In this document: positions 1 to 7,384 of the stretch, piece by piece | Layout: each line of letters starts with the position of its first letter | How positions within the stretch are numbered: position 1 is the stretch's first letter | Assembly: GCA_029983575.1 (NCBI GenBank) | Contig: JASBZE010000027.1 | Location: 1-19,082, forward strand | Direction: 5' to 3' | Length of the DNA stretch: 19,082 nt | Source of the DNA: Peptostreptococcaceae bacterium | GTDB lineage: Bacteria > Bacillota > Clostridia > Peptostreptococcales > Peptostreptococcaceae | Notes under the pieces: model-generated | Databases searched by the model: none | Seen by the model: the letters and a program-made list of their open reading frames with translations, nothing else | What the model was told of the DNA's origin: nothing | Translations under genes and position numbers: made by a program

Positions 1-29
1 TGTAAATATGAATTTTTCTACAAAAAATA

Positions 30-60
30 AAGTAGGTTGGATTTCCAACCTACTTTTTTA
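30..60 (-). terminator. Intrinsic terminator of the peptide transporter gene
   Basis: An 11-bp perfect inverted repeat, AAGTAGGTTGG (30-40) and CCAACCTACTT (45-55), has a 4-nt loop. On the minus strand it is followed by a T-rich tail at 22-29. On the plus strand it is followed by TTTTT, so it may work in both directions. It lies about 55 nt past the transporter stop codon. Confidence 0.85.
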
Positions 61-110
61 ATAGCATATAAAATTTCTATAATATCTTTGGCTGATATTA
101 TTTAGTTATA

Positions 111-1517
111 TTAGTTTTCGTCGTGCTCTTTAAGAAGACCGTTTAGTGGTTTAGTTAAAGCGAACATTATAATAGCAAATACGAAAGATACTATCATAAA
201 TGTTACGAATATTGTCATTATACCTAGTTTACCAACGAATACTTCTATATATCCACTTGCTTTAGAAGCAAAGAATGTAGCTATGATCCATACACCCATC
301 ATAACTGAAAGATATTTCTTAGGCGCGAACTTACTTACAAATGAGTTTCCTAGTGGTGAGAAACAAATCTCAGCTATTGTAAGTATAGTTGAGAATAAGA
401 ATAACCACAATACAGATGCTTGATGAGTAGCGTCTGCTCCAACACCTCTAGAGAATTCCATAGCTGTTAGCACTGCATATGCTATACCTAGGAATACGAA
501 AGATAGTGTAACTTTTTGGAACATTGACAAGTCACCTTGAGGTCTCTCAGAAAGTTTTTGCCATAATTTAGCTGCAGCTAAACTTAGGAATATACAAAGA
601 AGACCGTTCCATGTTGTAGTTAAGTGCTGAGGAGCTATTTCTTTACCAGCTATATGCATGTCGACGAACTTAGTCATATAGATAGTAAGAGCTGTCTCTT
701 GTTGATAGTAGAATAACCAGAATATGATTGATGCGAATGATACGAATATAATCGCCCAAACTGCATTTCTTTCAGGTTTAGTAAGAGGAGCCTTAGCTTC
801 TTTTTCAGCTTCTGCTTCAGTTTCTTTTTGATGAGCTTCTCCAATTATATTACCTTTTTCATCTGTGTAGAATTTAAAAGGCTTCTTACCTTGACCTTTT
901 AGAGAACCGTAGAATAAAGTAAATACTATACCACCTATGATTACGATAATTCCGCATAGTAAAAATACTGGTCTAAATCCAAGAACCTCACCTTGTTTAA
1001 ATTGATTAAGATAAAGAATACCTGTGATAAGTGATCCGAAGAATGCACCGATATTAACAAATGAGTACTGGATAGAGAATGCTGAGTCCATCTGAGACTG
1101 ATCTTCAAAAAGTCTACCTATGATGGCGGCAAGATTTCCCTTAAATAATCCTGTTCCTATAGCTACTACTATGATCATTAGGTTGATTGCGCTTAGGTCA
1201 TTGGCTTTCCATCCTATTATGTATCCAATTCCCATAATAATACATCCTATTGATACAGCATATCTAGCTCCTAACCAATGGTCACAGATATATCCACCAA
1301 TCAGAGGTGCTATATATGTGAAAGCTGTTAGGTTAACTGCAACTATTGATGCTTTAGCAGGTTCTAATCCTAAACCGCCCTTAGCTACAGAAGTAACAAG
1401 GAATACGATTAAAAGTGGCTTTCCACCGTAGAAAGCGAATCTCTCAAATGTGTATGTTAGACAAGAGATCCAATATCCAAGAGGGTAGCCTTTTTTTTGA
1501 GTTTGTGTTGCTTCCAT
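111..1517 (-). CDS. POT/PTR2-family proton-coupled peptide transporter
   Basis: This is a 468-residue polytopic inner-membrane protein of the POT (PTR2) branch of the major facilitator superfamily, which imports di- and tripeptides with protons. Visible family marks are FERFAFYGG near the N-terminus, GGYICDHWLGARYAVSIG in the first half, SIQYSFVNIGAFFGS (the PTR2 signature region) and AEICFSPLG in the second half. A charged loop rich in Glu, Ala and Lys lies between the two halves. The frame is open further upstream, but the ATG at 1517 is chosen because AGGAGGAATTCAA lies directly in front of it. The usual ExxERFxYY motif reads YTFERFAFY here, so the first Glu is missing. Substrate specificity cannot be read from the sequence. 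It appears to be a single-gene unit with its own promoter and terminator. Confidence 0.9.
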   Translation of the reverse strand: MEATQTQKKGYPLGYWISCLTYTFERFAFYGGKPLLIVFLVTSVAKGGLGLEPAKASIVAVNLTAFTYIAPLIGGYICDHWLGARYAVSIGCIIMGIGYIIGWKANDLSAINLMIIVVAIGTGLFKGNLAAIIGRLFEDQSQMDSAFSIQYSFVNIGAFFGSLITGILYLNQFKQGEVLGFRPVFLLCGIIVIIGGIVFTLFYGSLKGQGKKPFKFYTDEKGNIIGEAHQKETEAEAEKEAKAPLTKPERNAVWAIIFVSFASIIFWLFYYQQETALTIYMTKFVDMHIAGKEIAPQHLTTTWNGLLCIFLSLAAAKLWQKLSERPQGDLSMFQKVTLSFVFLGIAYAVLTAMEFSRGVGADATHQASVLWLFLFSTILTIAEICFSPLGNSFVSKFAPKKYLSVMMGVWIIATFFASKASGYIEVFVGKLGIMTIFVTFMIVSFVFAIIMFALTKPLNGLLKEHDEN

Positions 1518-1579
1518 TTGAATTCCTCCTATATATTTTTTATTGCGACAATTCAAGAAATAATTATCACACTACTTAT

Positions 1580-1608
1580 AGTTTATATTTATATTAGTCA
1601 GTAGTCAA
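1580..1608 (-). promoter_or_regulatory. Candidate promoter of the peptide transporter
   Basis: Read on the minus strand, TTGACT (1603-1608) is followed after 17 nt by TAAACT (1580-1585), about 60 nt upstream of the start codon. The -35 box is good and the -10 box is modest. The rest of 1609-1762 is AT-rich and shows nothing else I can identify. Confidence 0.4.
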
Positions 1609-1765
1609 GTAGGATAGAAAAAATTAATTGAATTTTGATTGTTAAACAATAGTCTGGTCATAGTGATAATGTTATCTATATAATATGATGATGTTATATA
1701 AAAAAACTATATAATTGTAAGATAAGGATAGACAAAAAAACATACTTGAATGATTATACTACATA

Positions 1766-1817
1766 TGAAAAAATCCCTATTCAAAAATGGATTTTAATAC
1801 TCCAAAATGAATAGGGA
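1766..1817 (-). terminator. Intrinsic terminator of the aldolase gene
   Basis: A 10-bp stem pairs TCCCTATTCA (1774-1783) with TGAATAGGGA (1808-1817). An A-rich internal loop and a short GG/CC stem sit inside it. On the minus strand it is followed by a TTTTTT tract at 1768-1773. It lies about 35 nt after the aldolase stop codon. Confidence 0.75.
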
Positions 1818-1853
1818 CTTTATGTCTACGTCATATTTTAATATCTAAAATAA

Positions 1854-2780
1854 TTATTTAGCTGAGTTTTCAGAACCAAGTACGTTATCTATCTTGTCTT
1901 CAACTACCATCTTTATAGCATCTCTGCCAACAGCTAGGTATTTTCTAGGGTCAAACACTGAAGGGTTTTCTGCCATAAACTTTCTAAGAGCTGCAGTCAT
2001 AGCAAGTCTTAGGTCTGTATCCATGTTTATCTTACAAACTGCCATTGAAGAAGCCTTTCTAAGCATGTCAACTGGAACACCCTTAGCTCCTGCGATATCT
2101 CCTCCGTACTTGTTGCAAGTAGCGACTGACTCTTGGTCAACTGCTGATGCACCGTGAAGTACTATAGGGAATCCTGGAAGTCTGTTTTGGATTTCTTCAA
2201 GTATATCAAATCTAAGTTTAGCTTCTCCCTTGAACTTAAAAGCTCCGTGAGAAGTACCTATTGCTATAGCTAGTGAGTCAACACCTGTTCTCTCAACGAA
2301 TTCTACTGCCTCATCTGGCTCTGTATAAACGTGTGAATCTGCTACGACATCATCTTCTACACCAGCTAGGACACCTAGTTCTGCCTCTACAACAACACCC
2401 TTAGAGTGAGCGTAGTCGACAACTTCTTTAGTCATCTTTACGTTAGTTTCAAAATCGTGATGTGAACCATCTATCATAACTGAAGTAAATCCTGCGTCGA
2501 TACATTTTTTGACAGTTTCAAAATCTGGACCGTGGTCAAGGTGAAGTGCTACGTCAACTCCGATTTCGTCTGATGCAGTTTTTACCATAGCTACTAGAGT
2601 ATTTATACCTGCATACTCTATAGCTGATTTAGAAGCCTGAATCATAACGAAAGAGTTCTTTGCCTTAGCTCCCTCAAGAACACCTTGAAGCTGCTCAAGA
2701 TTACTTATATTAAAAGCTCCGATAGAATATCCACCTTCATAAGCTTTTTTAAACATTTCTTTAGTTGTAATTAATGCCAT
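1854..2780 (-). CDS. fba: Class II fructose-1,6-bisphosphate aldolase
   Basis: This cytoplasmic zinc enzyme splits fructose-1,6-bisphosphate into glyceraldehyde-3-phosphate and dihydroxyacetone phosphate in glycolysis, and runs in reverse in gluconeogenesis. The 308-residue length is typical of the class II family. Key residues are visible: catalytic Asp82 and zinc ligand His83 in HLDHG, GSHHD at 105-109, zinc ligands His178 (GTSHG) and His209 (VLHGAS), and the phosphate-binding NMDTD at 252-256. The ATG at 2780 is preceded by GGAGGTAAATT. It is a single-gene unit, divergent from the thiamine-binding gene and closed by its own terminator. A ketose-bisphosphate aldolase for a related sugar phosphate (tagatose type) is the main alternative; no sugar-specific operon surrounds it, which favours glycolysis. 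Confidence 0.93.
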   Translation of the reverse strand: MALITTKEMFKKAYEGGYSIGAFNISNLEQLQGVLEGAKAKNSFVMIQASKSAIEYAGINTLVAMVKTASDEIGVDVALHLDHGPDFETVKKCIDAGFTSVMIDGSHHDFETNVKMTKEVVDYAHSKGVVVEAELGVLAGVEDDVVADSHVYTEPDEAVEFVERTGVDSLAIAIGTSHGAFKFKGEAKLRFDILEEIQNRLPGFPIVLHGASAVDQESVATCNKYGGDIAGAKGVPVDMLRKASSMAVCKINMDTDLRLAMTAALRKFMAENPSVFDPRKYLAVGRDAIKMVVEDKIDNVLGSENSAK

Positions 2781-2817
2781 AATTTACCTCCATAAAATTA
2801 ATCTACCCATCATTTTT

Positions 2818-2823
2818 ATTATA
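2818..2823 (-). promoter_or_regulatory. fba: Candidate -10 box of the aldolase promoter
   Basis: A perfect TATAAT on the minus strand lies 38 nt upstream of the start codon. No convincing -35 hexamer is present 16-18 nt further upstream, so the call rests on the -10 box and its position. Confidence 0.45.
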
Positions 2824-2938
2824 CACTATATTACTGTATTTTAGTGAAAAAAATACATTTATTTATGCAAGATGAAAAAACATTTATTCTTTCTATAAGA
2901 GTTTTCAGAAAATCTTCCCAAAATTTATGGATTTGGTG

Positions 2939-2944
2939 TATAAT
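2939..2944 (+). promoter_or_regulatory. Candidate -10 box for the thiamine-binding gene
   Basis: A perfect TATAAT lies 20 nt upstream of the start codon, so the leader would be very short. The -35 region is weak. I looked for a TPP riboswitch here and found none, and the short leader leaves no room for one. Confidence 0.45.
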
Positions 2945-2964
2945 TATTCAAAAGGGGTGATATT

Positions 2965-3276
2965 ATGGCAATTGTAGAACTAACTCTTTGCCCACTGGGC
3001 ACAGGTACAACTAGTGCCAGCAAATACGTGGCAGGAGCTCAAAAGGTGCTTCAAAAACAAGATAAGGTTAAGTATATGCTAAATCCTATGGGAACAGTCA
3101 TGGAAGGGGATTTAGATGATATTTTTTCTTTAATTAGAGAACTTCAAGAATCTGTATTTAACACGGGAATACAGAGGGTCTACTCCATTATCAAGGTAGA
3201 TGATAGAAGGGACAAGAAGGCTTCGATGGAACAGAAGCTAAGGTCGGTTAAAGAAAAACTGGACGATGATAAATAA
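2965..3276 (+). CDS. MTH1187-family thiamine-binding protein
   Basis: This is a 103-residue single-domain protein of the MTH1187/YkoF-like (former DUF77) family. These small cytoplasmic ferredoxin-like-fold proteins bind thiamine or related pyrimidines and often occur beside vitamin transport genes. The family pattern is visible: an opening strand VELTLCPLGTGT, SxSKYVAGAQKVL, the central LNPMGTVMEGDLDDIFSLIRELQESVF, and a charged C-terminal helix. The ribosome binding site AAAAGGGGTGA precedes ATG. A terminator-like structure separates it from the membrane protein and amidohydrolase downstream, so any link to them is by position only. No thiamine biosynthesis gene is nearby. Confidence 0.85.
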   Translation: MAIVELTLCPLGTGTTSASKYVAGAQKVLQKQDKVKYMLNPMGTVMEGDLDDIFSLIRELQESVFNTGIQRVYSIIKVDDRRDKKASMEQKLRSVKEKLDDDK

Positions 3277-3346
3277 CAGCATTCATCTTTCACCTCATGA
3301 TCTTTGATTGTGAGGTGTTTGTGTAAACGGTGATTAGCTGTTTTTT
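3275..3346 (+). terminator. Nested-stem terminator or attenuator
   Basis: An outer stem pairs AACAGC (3275-3280) with GCTGTT (3337-3342) and an inner stem pairs CACCTCA (3291-3297) with TGAGGTG (3311-3317). A T run follows at 3341-3346. It begins at the stop codon of the thiamine-binding gene and ends 34 nt before the next start codon. It may be a plain terminator, or an attenuator allowing partial readthrough, because no other clear promoter for the next gene is visible. Confidence 0.5.
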
Positions 3347-3380
3347 AATATTATATTTTTAGCGAAAAGGGGGGCTAATT

Positions 3381-4580
3381 ATGAAGATGTCAATCATTTT
3401 GGCGATGATGTGTGCGATGATTCCTATGGCTCTTGGGGATGTAGTTTCTCTTAAGACCAAAGCTTTCGTACCGTCTGTTTTCGTCGCAGCAGTTCTGTTT
3501 CTATTCGGATTTTGGATTGTATTTCCAAAGGATATGATCACTGTTGCTACCTTGGGTCAACCTGTTGCGGGCTTGACTATGTACCTTTTGATTACACACA
3601 TGGGTACTTTGATGAATGTCAAGGAATTGATAGCTCAGTGGAAGACTGTTGTGATCGCCTTGGCAGGTATTGTAGGAATTATAGTTTTGCTGATGACTGT
3701 CGGAGTTGTCGTTTTAGGAAAACAAACCGCTGTTGTCGGAGCACCGCCTCTAACTGGTGGTATAGTGGCGGCTATTTTAATGAAGGAGGCAGCTGAATCC
3801 ATAGGTAAGACAGATCTAGCTGTCGTTGCAATTTTGGTTTATGTTGTTCAGGGATTTGTAGGATATCCACTGACTGCAGTGATGCTTAAAAAAGAAGGGA
3901 AGAGACTTTTAGATGGTTTGAGAAATGGTCATAGAGAATCTATCCCTGGAAAAGATGTGGGAGAAGAAAACAAAAAGACCCTTATACCACAGATGCCGGA
4001 GAAATTTAACACTACTTACATGGTGTTGCTAAAAACTGCATTTGTAGCATGGCTTGCCGATATATTTACAAAGATGCTAAACGTCGGGGTATTTCACAAT
4101 CCAAAGGCGCTTTCTCCAATGGTTACATGTCTAGTGTTCGGTGTTATAGCTGCCGAGATAGGATTACTAGATAGAAAACCTCTAGATAAGGCTGGATCAT
4201 TTGGATGGATGATGACAGTACTAATGGCGTTTATCTTTGAAGGACTTAGCAATGCGACTCCACAAATGTTGTCTAAGGTTGCAGGACCTTTAGTTGGTAT
4301 AGTTGTGATAGGGGTAATAGGACTTTTGATTATGTCTTTCTTATTAGGAAAACTACTCAAAGAATCTAAATACATGTCAGTGTCTATAGCATTAAATGCT
4401 CTTTACGGATTCCCGCCAAACTTTATACTGACAACTGAAGCTATAAACTCTATAACTGAAGATGAGGAAGAAAGAGAATATCTTACAGAAATAATGATGC
4501 CTAAGATGCTAATAGGAGGATTTACATCTGTAACAATAGCGTCAGTAATTATCGGTGGTATATTTGCCGGAATGCTTTAA
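3381..4580 (+). CDS. DUF3100-like polytopic membrane protein, probable transporter
   Basis: This is a 399-residue integral membrane protein with roughly ten hydrophobic segments. It looks like a DUF3100-type protein, a family with no established substrate; that assignment comes from recollection of the family and is only moderately secure. Notable parts are GAPPLTGGIVAAILMKEAA (a re-entrant-like, glycine-rich stretch), a charged cytoplasmic loop (residues about 170-205) splitting the protein into halves, and ALYGFPPNFILTTEA near the C-terminus. The two-half layout with matching loops resembles inverted-repeat secondary carriers. The ATG at 3381 follows a GGGGGG ribosome binding site. An M20 amidohydrolase begins 87 nt downstream on the same strand. 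The likely role is uptake of an N-acylated or amide-linked compound that the amidohydrolase then cleaves; this is inference. Confidence 0.7.
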   Translation: MKMSIILAMMCAMIPMALGDVVSLKTKAFVPSVFVAAVLFLFGFWIVFPKDMITVATLGQPVAGLTMYLLITHMGTLMNVKELIAQWKTVVIALAGIVGIIVLLMTVGVVVLGKQTAVVGAPPLTGGIVAAILMKEAAESIGKTDLAVVAILVYVVQGFVGYPLTAVMLKKEGKRLLDGLRNGHRESIPGKDVGEENKKTLIPQMPEKFNTTYMVLLKTAFVAWLADIFTKMLNVGVFHNPKALSPMVTCLVFGVIAAEIGLLDRKPLDKAGSFGWMMTVLMAFIFEGLSNATPQMLSKVAGPLVGIVVIGVIGLLIMSFLLGKLLKESKYMSVSIALNALYGFPPNFILTTEAINSITEDEEEREYLTEIMMPKMLIGGFTSVTIASVIIGGIFAGML

Positions 4581-4653
4581 TTAACGCAATAAAGCTGGAA
4601 TGCTTTAAGCAGTGTAAATAAAAACGGAATGCTTTAATTAGCGTAAATAAAAA
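4568..4653 (+). repeat. Three tandem copies of the 3' end of the preceding gene
   Basis: GGAATGCTTTAA occurs at 4569, 4597 and 4626, giving periods of 28 and 29 nt. Each copy is followed by a related A-rich sequence (TTAACGCAATAAA, GCAGTGTAAATAAAAA, TTAGCGTAAATAAAAA). The first copy encodes the last residues and the stop codon of the membrane protein. The last copy runs into the ribosome binding site of the amidohydrolase. Confidence 0.85.
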
Positions 4654-4667
4654 AGGGGGTATTATAA

Positions 4668-5840
4668 ATGGATGTAAAGTCAGTTACAGAAAAATATAGA
4701 GATTATATAATCGAAAAAAGAAGATATTTTCATATGAATCCTGAAGCTGGAGGTCAAGAGGTAAATACTTCTAAGGTTATTCAAGGTGAGCTTGAAAAAT
4801 TGGGAATTGAGTATGAAGTATACGCTAAGACAGGAGTTATAGGAACTATCAAAGGGGGAAAACCAGGAAAGACAGTTCTTTTGAGAGCTGATATGGACGC
4901 CCTTGAAGTCAACGAAAAAAATGACGTGGAATATAAGTCTACAAAGCCAGGTCTTATGCATGCCTGTGGACACGACGGACATACAGCAATGCTACTAGGA
5001 GCAGCTCATGCACTAAATGACATCAAAGATGAGTTAGAGGGTAATGTAAAATTATTCTTCCAGCCTTCTGAGGAAAATGCATGGGGAGCTAAGACTATGA
5101 TGGAAGAGAGCAATGTTCTTGACGTAGTTGACGGAGCTTTTGCCATCCACCTATGGCAAGGCGTGGAATCTGGAAAGGTAAGCGTAGAGGCAGGACCTAG
5201 GATGGCAGCCGCTGACTTTTTTGAAATAAAGATAAAAGGTAAGGGTGGACACGGTTCAATGCCACAAGAAACTATAGACGCTTGTGTAGTAGCATCTGCA
5301 ATAGTTATGAATTTACAAACACTAGTGAGCAGAAATACCGATCCTGTTGACTCATTGGTTATGACTATTGGTAAGATGGACGTAGGAACTAGGTTCAACG
5401 TAATTGCTTCTGAAGGTAGCTTAGAAGGTACTTCTAGATCTTTTTCTAATGAAGTATGGGAAAAAATTCCTGATCAGATAAATAGGATAATAAATAATAC
5501 AGCTGCCACATTTGGAGCAACTGCTGAGTTAAATATGAATAGGGCAACTCCTCCACTAATAAATGATGAAAAGATATCAGAAATCCTAAAGGGATCAATG
5601 ACTAAGCTTTATGGAGAAGATAGTGTAGCCCTATATACTAAGACTCCAGGAGCAGAAGACTTCGCTTATATAACTCAAAAAGTTCCAGGAGCTCTGGCTT
5701 TTGTGGGAATTAGAAACGAAGAAAAAGGAATAACAGCTCCTCATCACGATAGCTACTTTAACATGGACGAGGATGCCCTACAAATAGGTACAAACCTATA
5801 TACACAATTTGCTGTTGATTTTCTAAATGAAAATAAATAG
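4668..5840 (+). CDS. M20D-type metal-dependent amidohydrolase
   Basis: This 390-residue cytoplasmic enzyme belongs to the M20 family, in the group of hippurate hydrolase, N-acyl-L-amino-acid amidohydrolase and AbgB-like proteins. These use two metal ions to release an amino acid from an acyl or aryl amide. Metal-site residues are visible: Cys100 and His102 in MHACGHDGHT, Glu135/Glu136 in QPSEE, His161 in AIHLW, and His359/His360 in APHHDSYF near the C-terminus. The dimerisation domain starts with KGKGGHGSMPQ. The ATG at 4668 follows AAAAAGGGGG. It is probably co-transcribed with the DUF3100-like protein and is closed by a strong terminator. The substrate cannot be deduced. Confidence 0.92.
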   Translation: MDVKSVTEKYRDYIIEKRRYFHMNPEAGGQEVNTSKVIQGELEKLGIEYEVYAKTGVIGTIKGGKPGKTVLLRADMDALEVNEKNDVEYKSTKPGLMHACGHDGHTAMLLGAAHALNDIKDELEGNVKLFFQPSEENAWGAKTMMEESNVLDVVDGAFAIHLWQGVESGKVSVEAGPRMAAADFFEIKIKGKGGHGSMPQETIDACVVASAIVMNLQTLVSRNTDPVDSLVMTIGKMDVGTRFNVIASEGSLEGTSRSFSNEVWEKIPDQINRIINNTAATFGATAELNMNRATPPLINDEKISEILKGSMTKLYGEDSVALYTKTPGAEDFAYITQKVPGALAFVGIRNEEKGITAPHHDSYFNMDEDALQIGTNLYTQFAVDFLNENK

Positions 5841-5849
5841 ATAAAAATA

Positions 5850-5894
5850 CCCCCCTAAGATTAGATTTTACTTTTAATCTAGGGGGATTTTTTT
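5850..5894 (+). terminator. Intrinsic terminator after the amidohydrolase
   Basis: A G/C-rich stem pairs CCCCCT plus AGATTA with TAATCT plus AGGGGG, with one bulged A and an AT-rich loop. A run of seven T follows. Its reverse complement also ends in ATTTTTAT, so it may stop the convergent cell-wall-protein transcript too. The remaining 5895-6010 is AT-rich with no other feature seen. Confidence 0.9.
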
Positions 5895-6010
5895 AAATTA
5901 TTAATTTGTGTTTTATAGATTACTTATTTTTATATTACCGTTAATATATTTATATTTTAGAATACTTGTTCTTATATTATTGATTATTTATTTGTTTCTC
6001 AATAACAACA

Positions 6011-6868
6011 TTATTTCTGAGCTTTTTCAATTACTGTTACGGTCAAATTGTCGTCACTAAGTATTCTAACCTTGTCTCCTCTTTTAGTTGTCATTATATT
6101 ATCTGAATCCTTGTTTATAGGTTCGCTGTATTGATATACTCCATTTTCATCACTATAGTGAAGAGATGTAGTAATAGGATCTTGATAGTAACCCTTCTTT
6201 AGTTCAGGTAGGAATACATACATCTTACCATTAATCATTTCAAATCCATTAACCAATAGACCATCACTTGTGTAGAAATACTTACCATCAGAAGACCAGC
6301 TTCCAATTTGACCATTGTATTTCATCTGAGGATTAGCTACGTATTTTCCATCAGCACCTATGTAGTAATGAGGTTTTTTCATAGTATTATCTCTGTAATC
6401 GTCATACCTAAAATCACGAGTAAATCCGTCAATCCATGTGTTTACCCTCATTTGGCCGTTATCATTATCGAAATAATACCAAGAGCCGTTTATTTTTACC
6501 CAACCGGTAGCCATCTGACCTCTGTAGGCATCATTTGTATCATATAGGTAGAACCACTTTGTTCCAGATTTTAACCAGCCGGTTTTCATAGCTCCGGTAG
6601 CATCAAGATAATACCATTTTTTGTAGTTTTCATCAAATAGCCAGCTAGTTTTCATATTTCCATTGCGTTCTAAATAATACCACTTGCCGCCTATTTTTTT
6701 CCAGGTATTTGATATTTCAACACCCTTTTGATAATAACTCCATCCTGCAGATGTCCTCATCCAACCATCTCTTTTTGCTGCGAGTACTCCAGTGCCGCTA
6801 ACCATTACCATAGAACCAACTATAGCTGATGCTAGTACTAGATTTAAAATATTGCGTTTCGTTTTCAT
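6011..6868 (-). CDS. Secreted cell-wall-binding repeat protein
   Basis: This 285-residue protein has an N-terminal signal peptide (basic MKTKRN, a hydrophobic core, then a VLA-A cleavage-like site near residue 30). The rest is mostly degenerate choline-binding/glucan-binding type repeats, with units such as GWxxxxGKWYYLxxxGxMKTxW (around residues 50-145) and more diverged ones such as KYFYTSDGLLVNGFEMINGKMYVF. In known proteins these aromatic repeats attach proteins non-covalently to choline-bearing teichoic acids or to glucans. No catalytic domain is visible. The last 45 residues (TTKRGDKVRILSDDNLTVTVIEK) look like a small beta-rich tail. The ATG follows AGGAGGTACAAC. It is a single gene, convergent with the amidohydrolase. 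Its function beyond surface binding is unknown. Confidence 0.85.
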   Translation of the reverse strand: MKTKRNILNLVLASAIVGSMVMVSGTGVLAAKRDGWMRTSAGWSYYQKGVEISNTWKKIGGKWYYLERNGNMKTSWLFDENYKKWYYLDATGAMKTGWLKSGTKWFYLYDTNDAYRGQMATGWVKINGSWYYFDNDNGQMRVNTWIDGFTRDFRYDDYRDNTMKKPHYYIGADGKYVANPQMKYNGQIGSWSSDGKYFYTSDGLLVNGFEMINGKMYVFLPELKKGYYQDPITTSLHYSDENGVYQYSEPINKDSDNIMTTKRGDKVRILSDDNLTVTVIEKAQK

Positions 6869-6943
6869 GTTGTACCTCCTTCTATAATATTATTAAAATT
6901 AAATATAATTAAGCGCACAATATCAATCTCCCTCTTTATCTTA

Positions 6944-6952
6944 ATTATACCA
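6944..6952 (-). promoter_or_regulatory. Extended -10 promoter of the cell-wall-binding protein
   Basis: On the minus strand TGGTATAAT fits an extended -10 element (TGnTATAAT). The -35 region (TTATTT at the usual distance) is weak, as expected for that promoter class. It sits about 75 nt upstream of the start codon. Confidence 0.55.
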
Positions 6953-7200
6953 CTTTTCTTGTATTAAAATAACAGGAAAAGGATTAAAGTTTTGTAATCT
7001 AAAATAATATCGTACTATGAATATTATTAAAAATATGTCGTTTTTGTTAATAATTATAGGAAAGTATAAAACATACGAGGAAAAAATTACAAAGTGTGTA
7101 AATATTTGTTTAAATCGTTGAAATTGCAACATTATAAAATTGAATATTTAAATTCATTAATCAATTCATTTGCAAAAATGTTTTTCAAAATCATTTAATG

Positions 7201-7220
7201 TAGTATAATAATACTATAAT
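7201..7220 (+). promoter_or_regulatory. Palindrome overlapping -10 boxes before the CobW operon
   Basis: TAGTAT-AATA-ATACTA (7201-7216) is a perfect 6-4-6 inverted repeat. It contains one TATAAT (7204-7209) and overlaps a second (7215-7220). No good -35 box was found for either. It could be an operator over the promoter of the metal-trafficking cluster, but the region is so AT-rich that chance is possible. The rest of 6953-7200 is AT-rich, with no gene seen. Confidence 0.35.
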
Positions 7221-7233
7221 TTTTTATATTAAA

Positions 7234-7342
7234 AAGTATATTTATATTGGAAAAAATATACATATAGAAAGATATACTTATATTGGAATATATATTTATA
7301 TAGAAAGATATATTTATTATTTGAAGATATATTTGTTGATAG
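7234..7342 (+). repeat. Three 35-36 bp tandem repeats in the CobW leader
   Basis: Three units begin near 7234, 7269 and 7305, aligned on the G at 7236, 7271 and 7307. Each has the pattern A-rich start, ATATATTTATATTGG-like middle and ATATAGAA end. The third unit is the most diverged. They fill the leader between the candidate promoter and the ribosome binding site of the CobW gene. Confidence 0.75.
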
Positions 7343-7384
7343 AATATAAAAAACAATAAATTTAAGGAAAGTTATGGAGGGATT

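Noticed and set aside
2824..2964. TPP riboswitch ahead of the thiamine-binding gene
   Set aside because: No CTGAGA or ACC-type conserved elements were found, and the likely promoter leaves a leader of only about 15 nt.
7234..7342. CRISPR array
   Set aside because: The units are contiguous with no unique spacers, are imperfect, and no cas genes are present; it is a plain tandem repeat.
7000..7384. Zur box upstream of the CobW operon
   Set aside because: No sequence resembling the Firmicute Zur palindrome was found; GTTGAAATTGCAAC near 7117 is only weakly similar.
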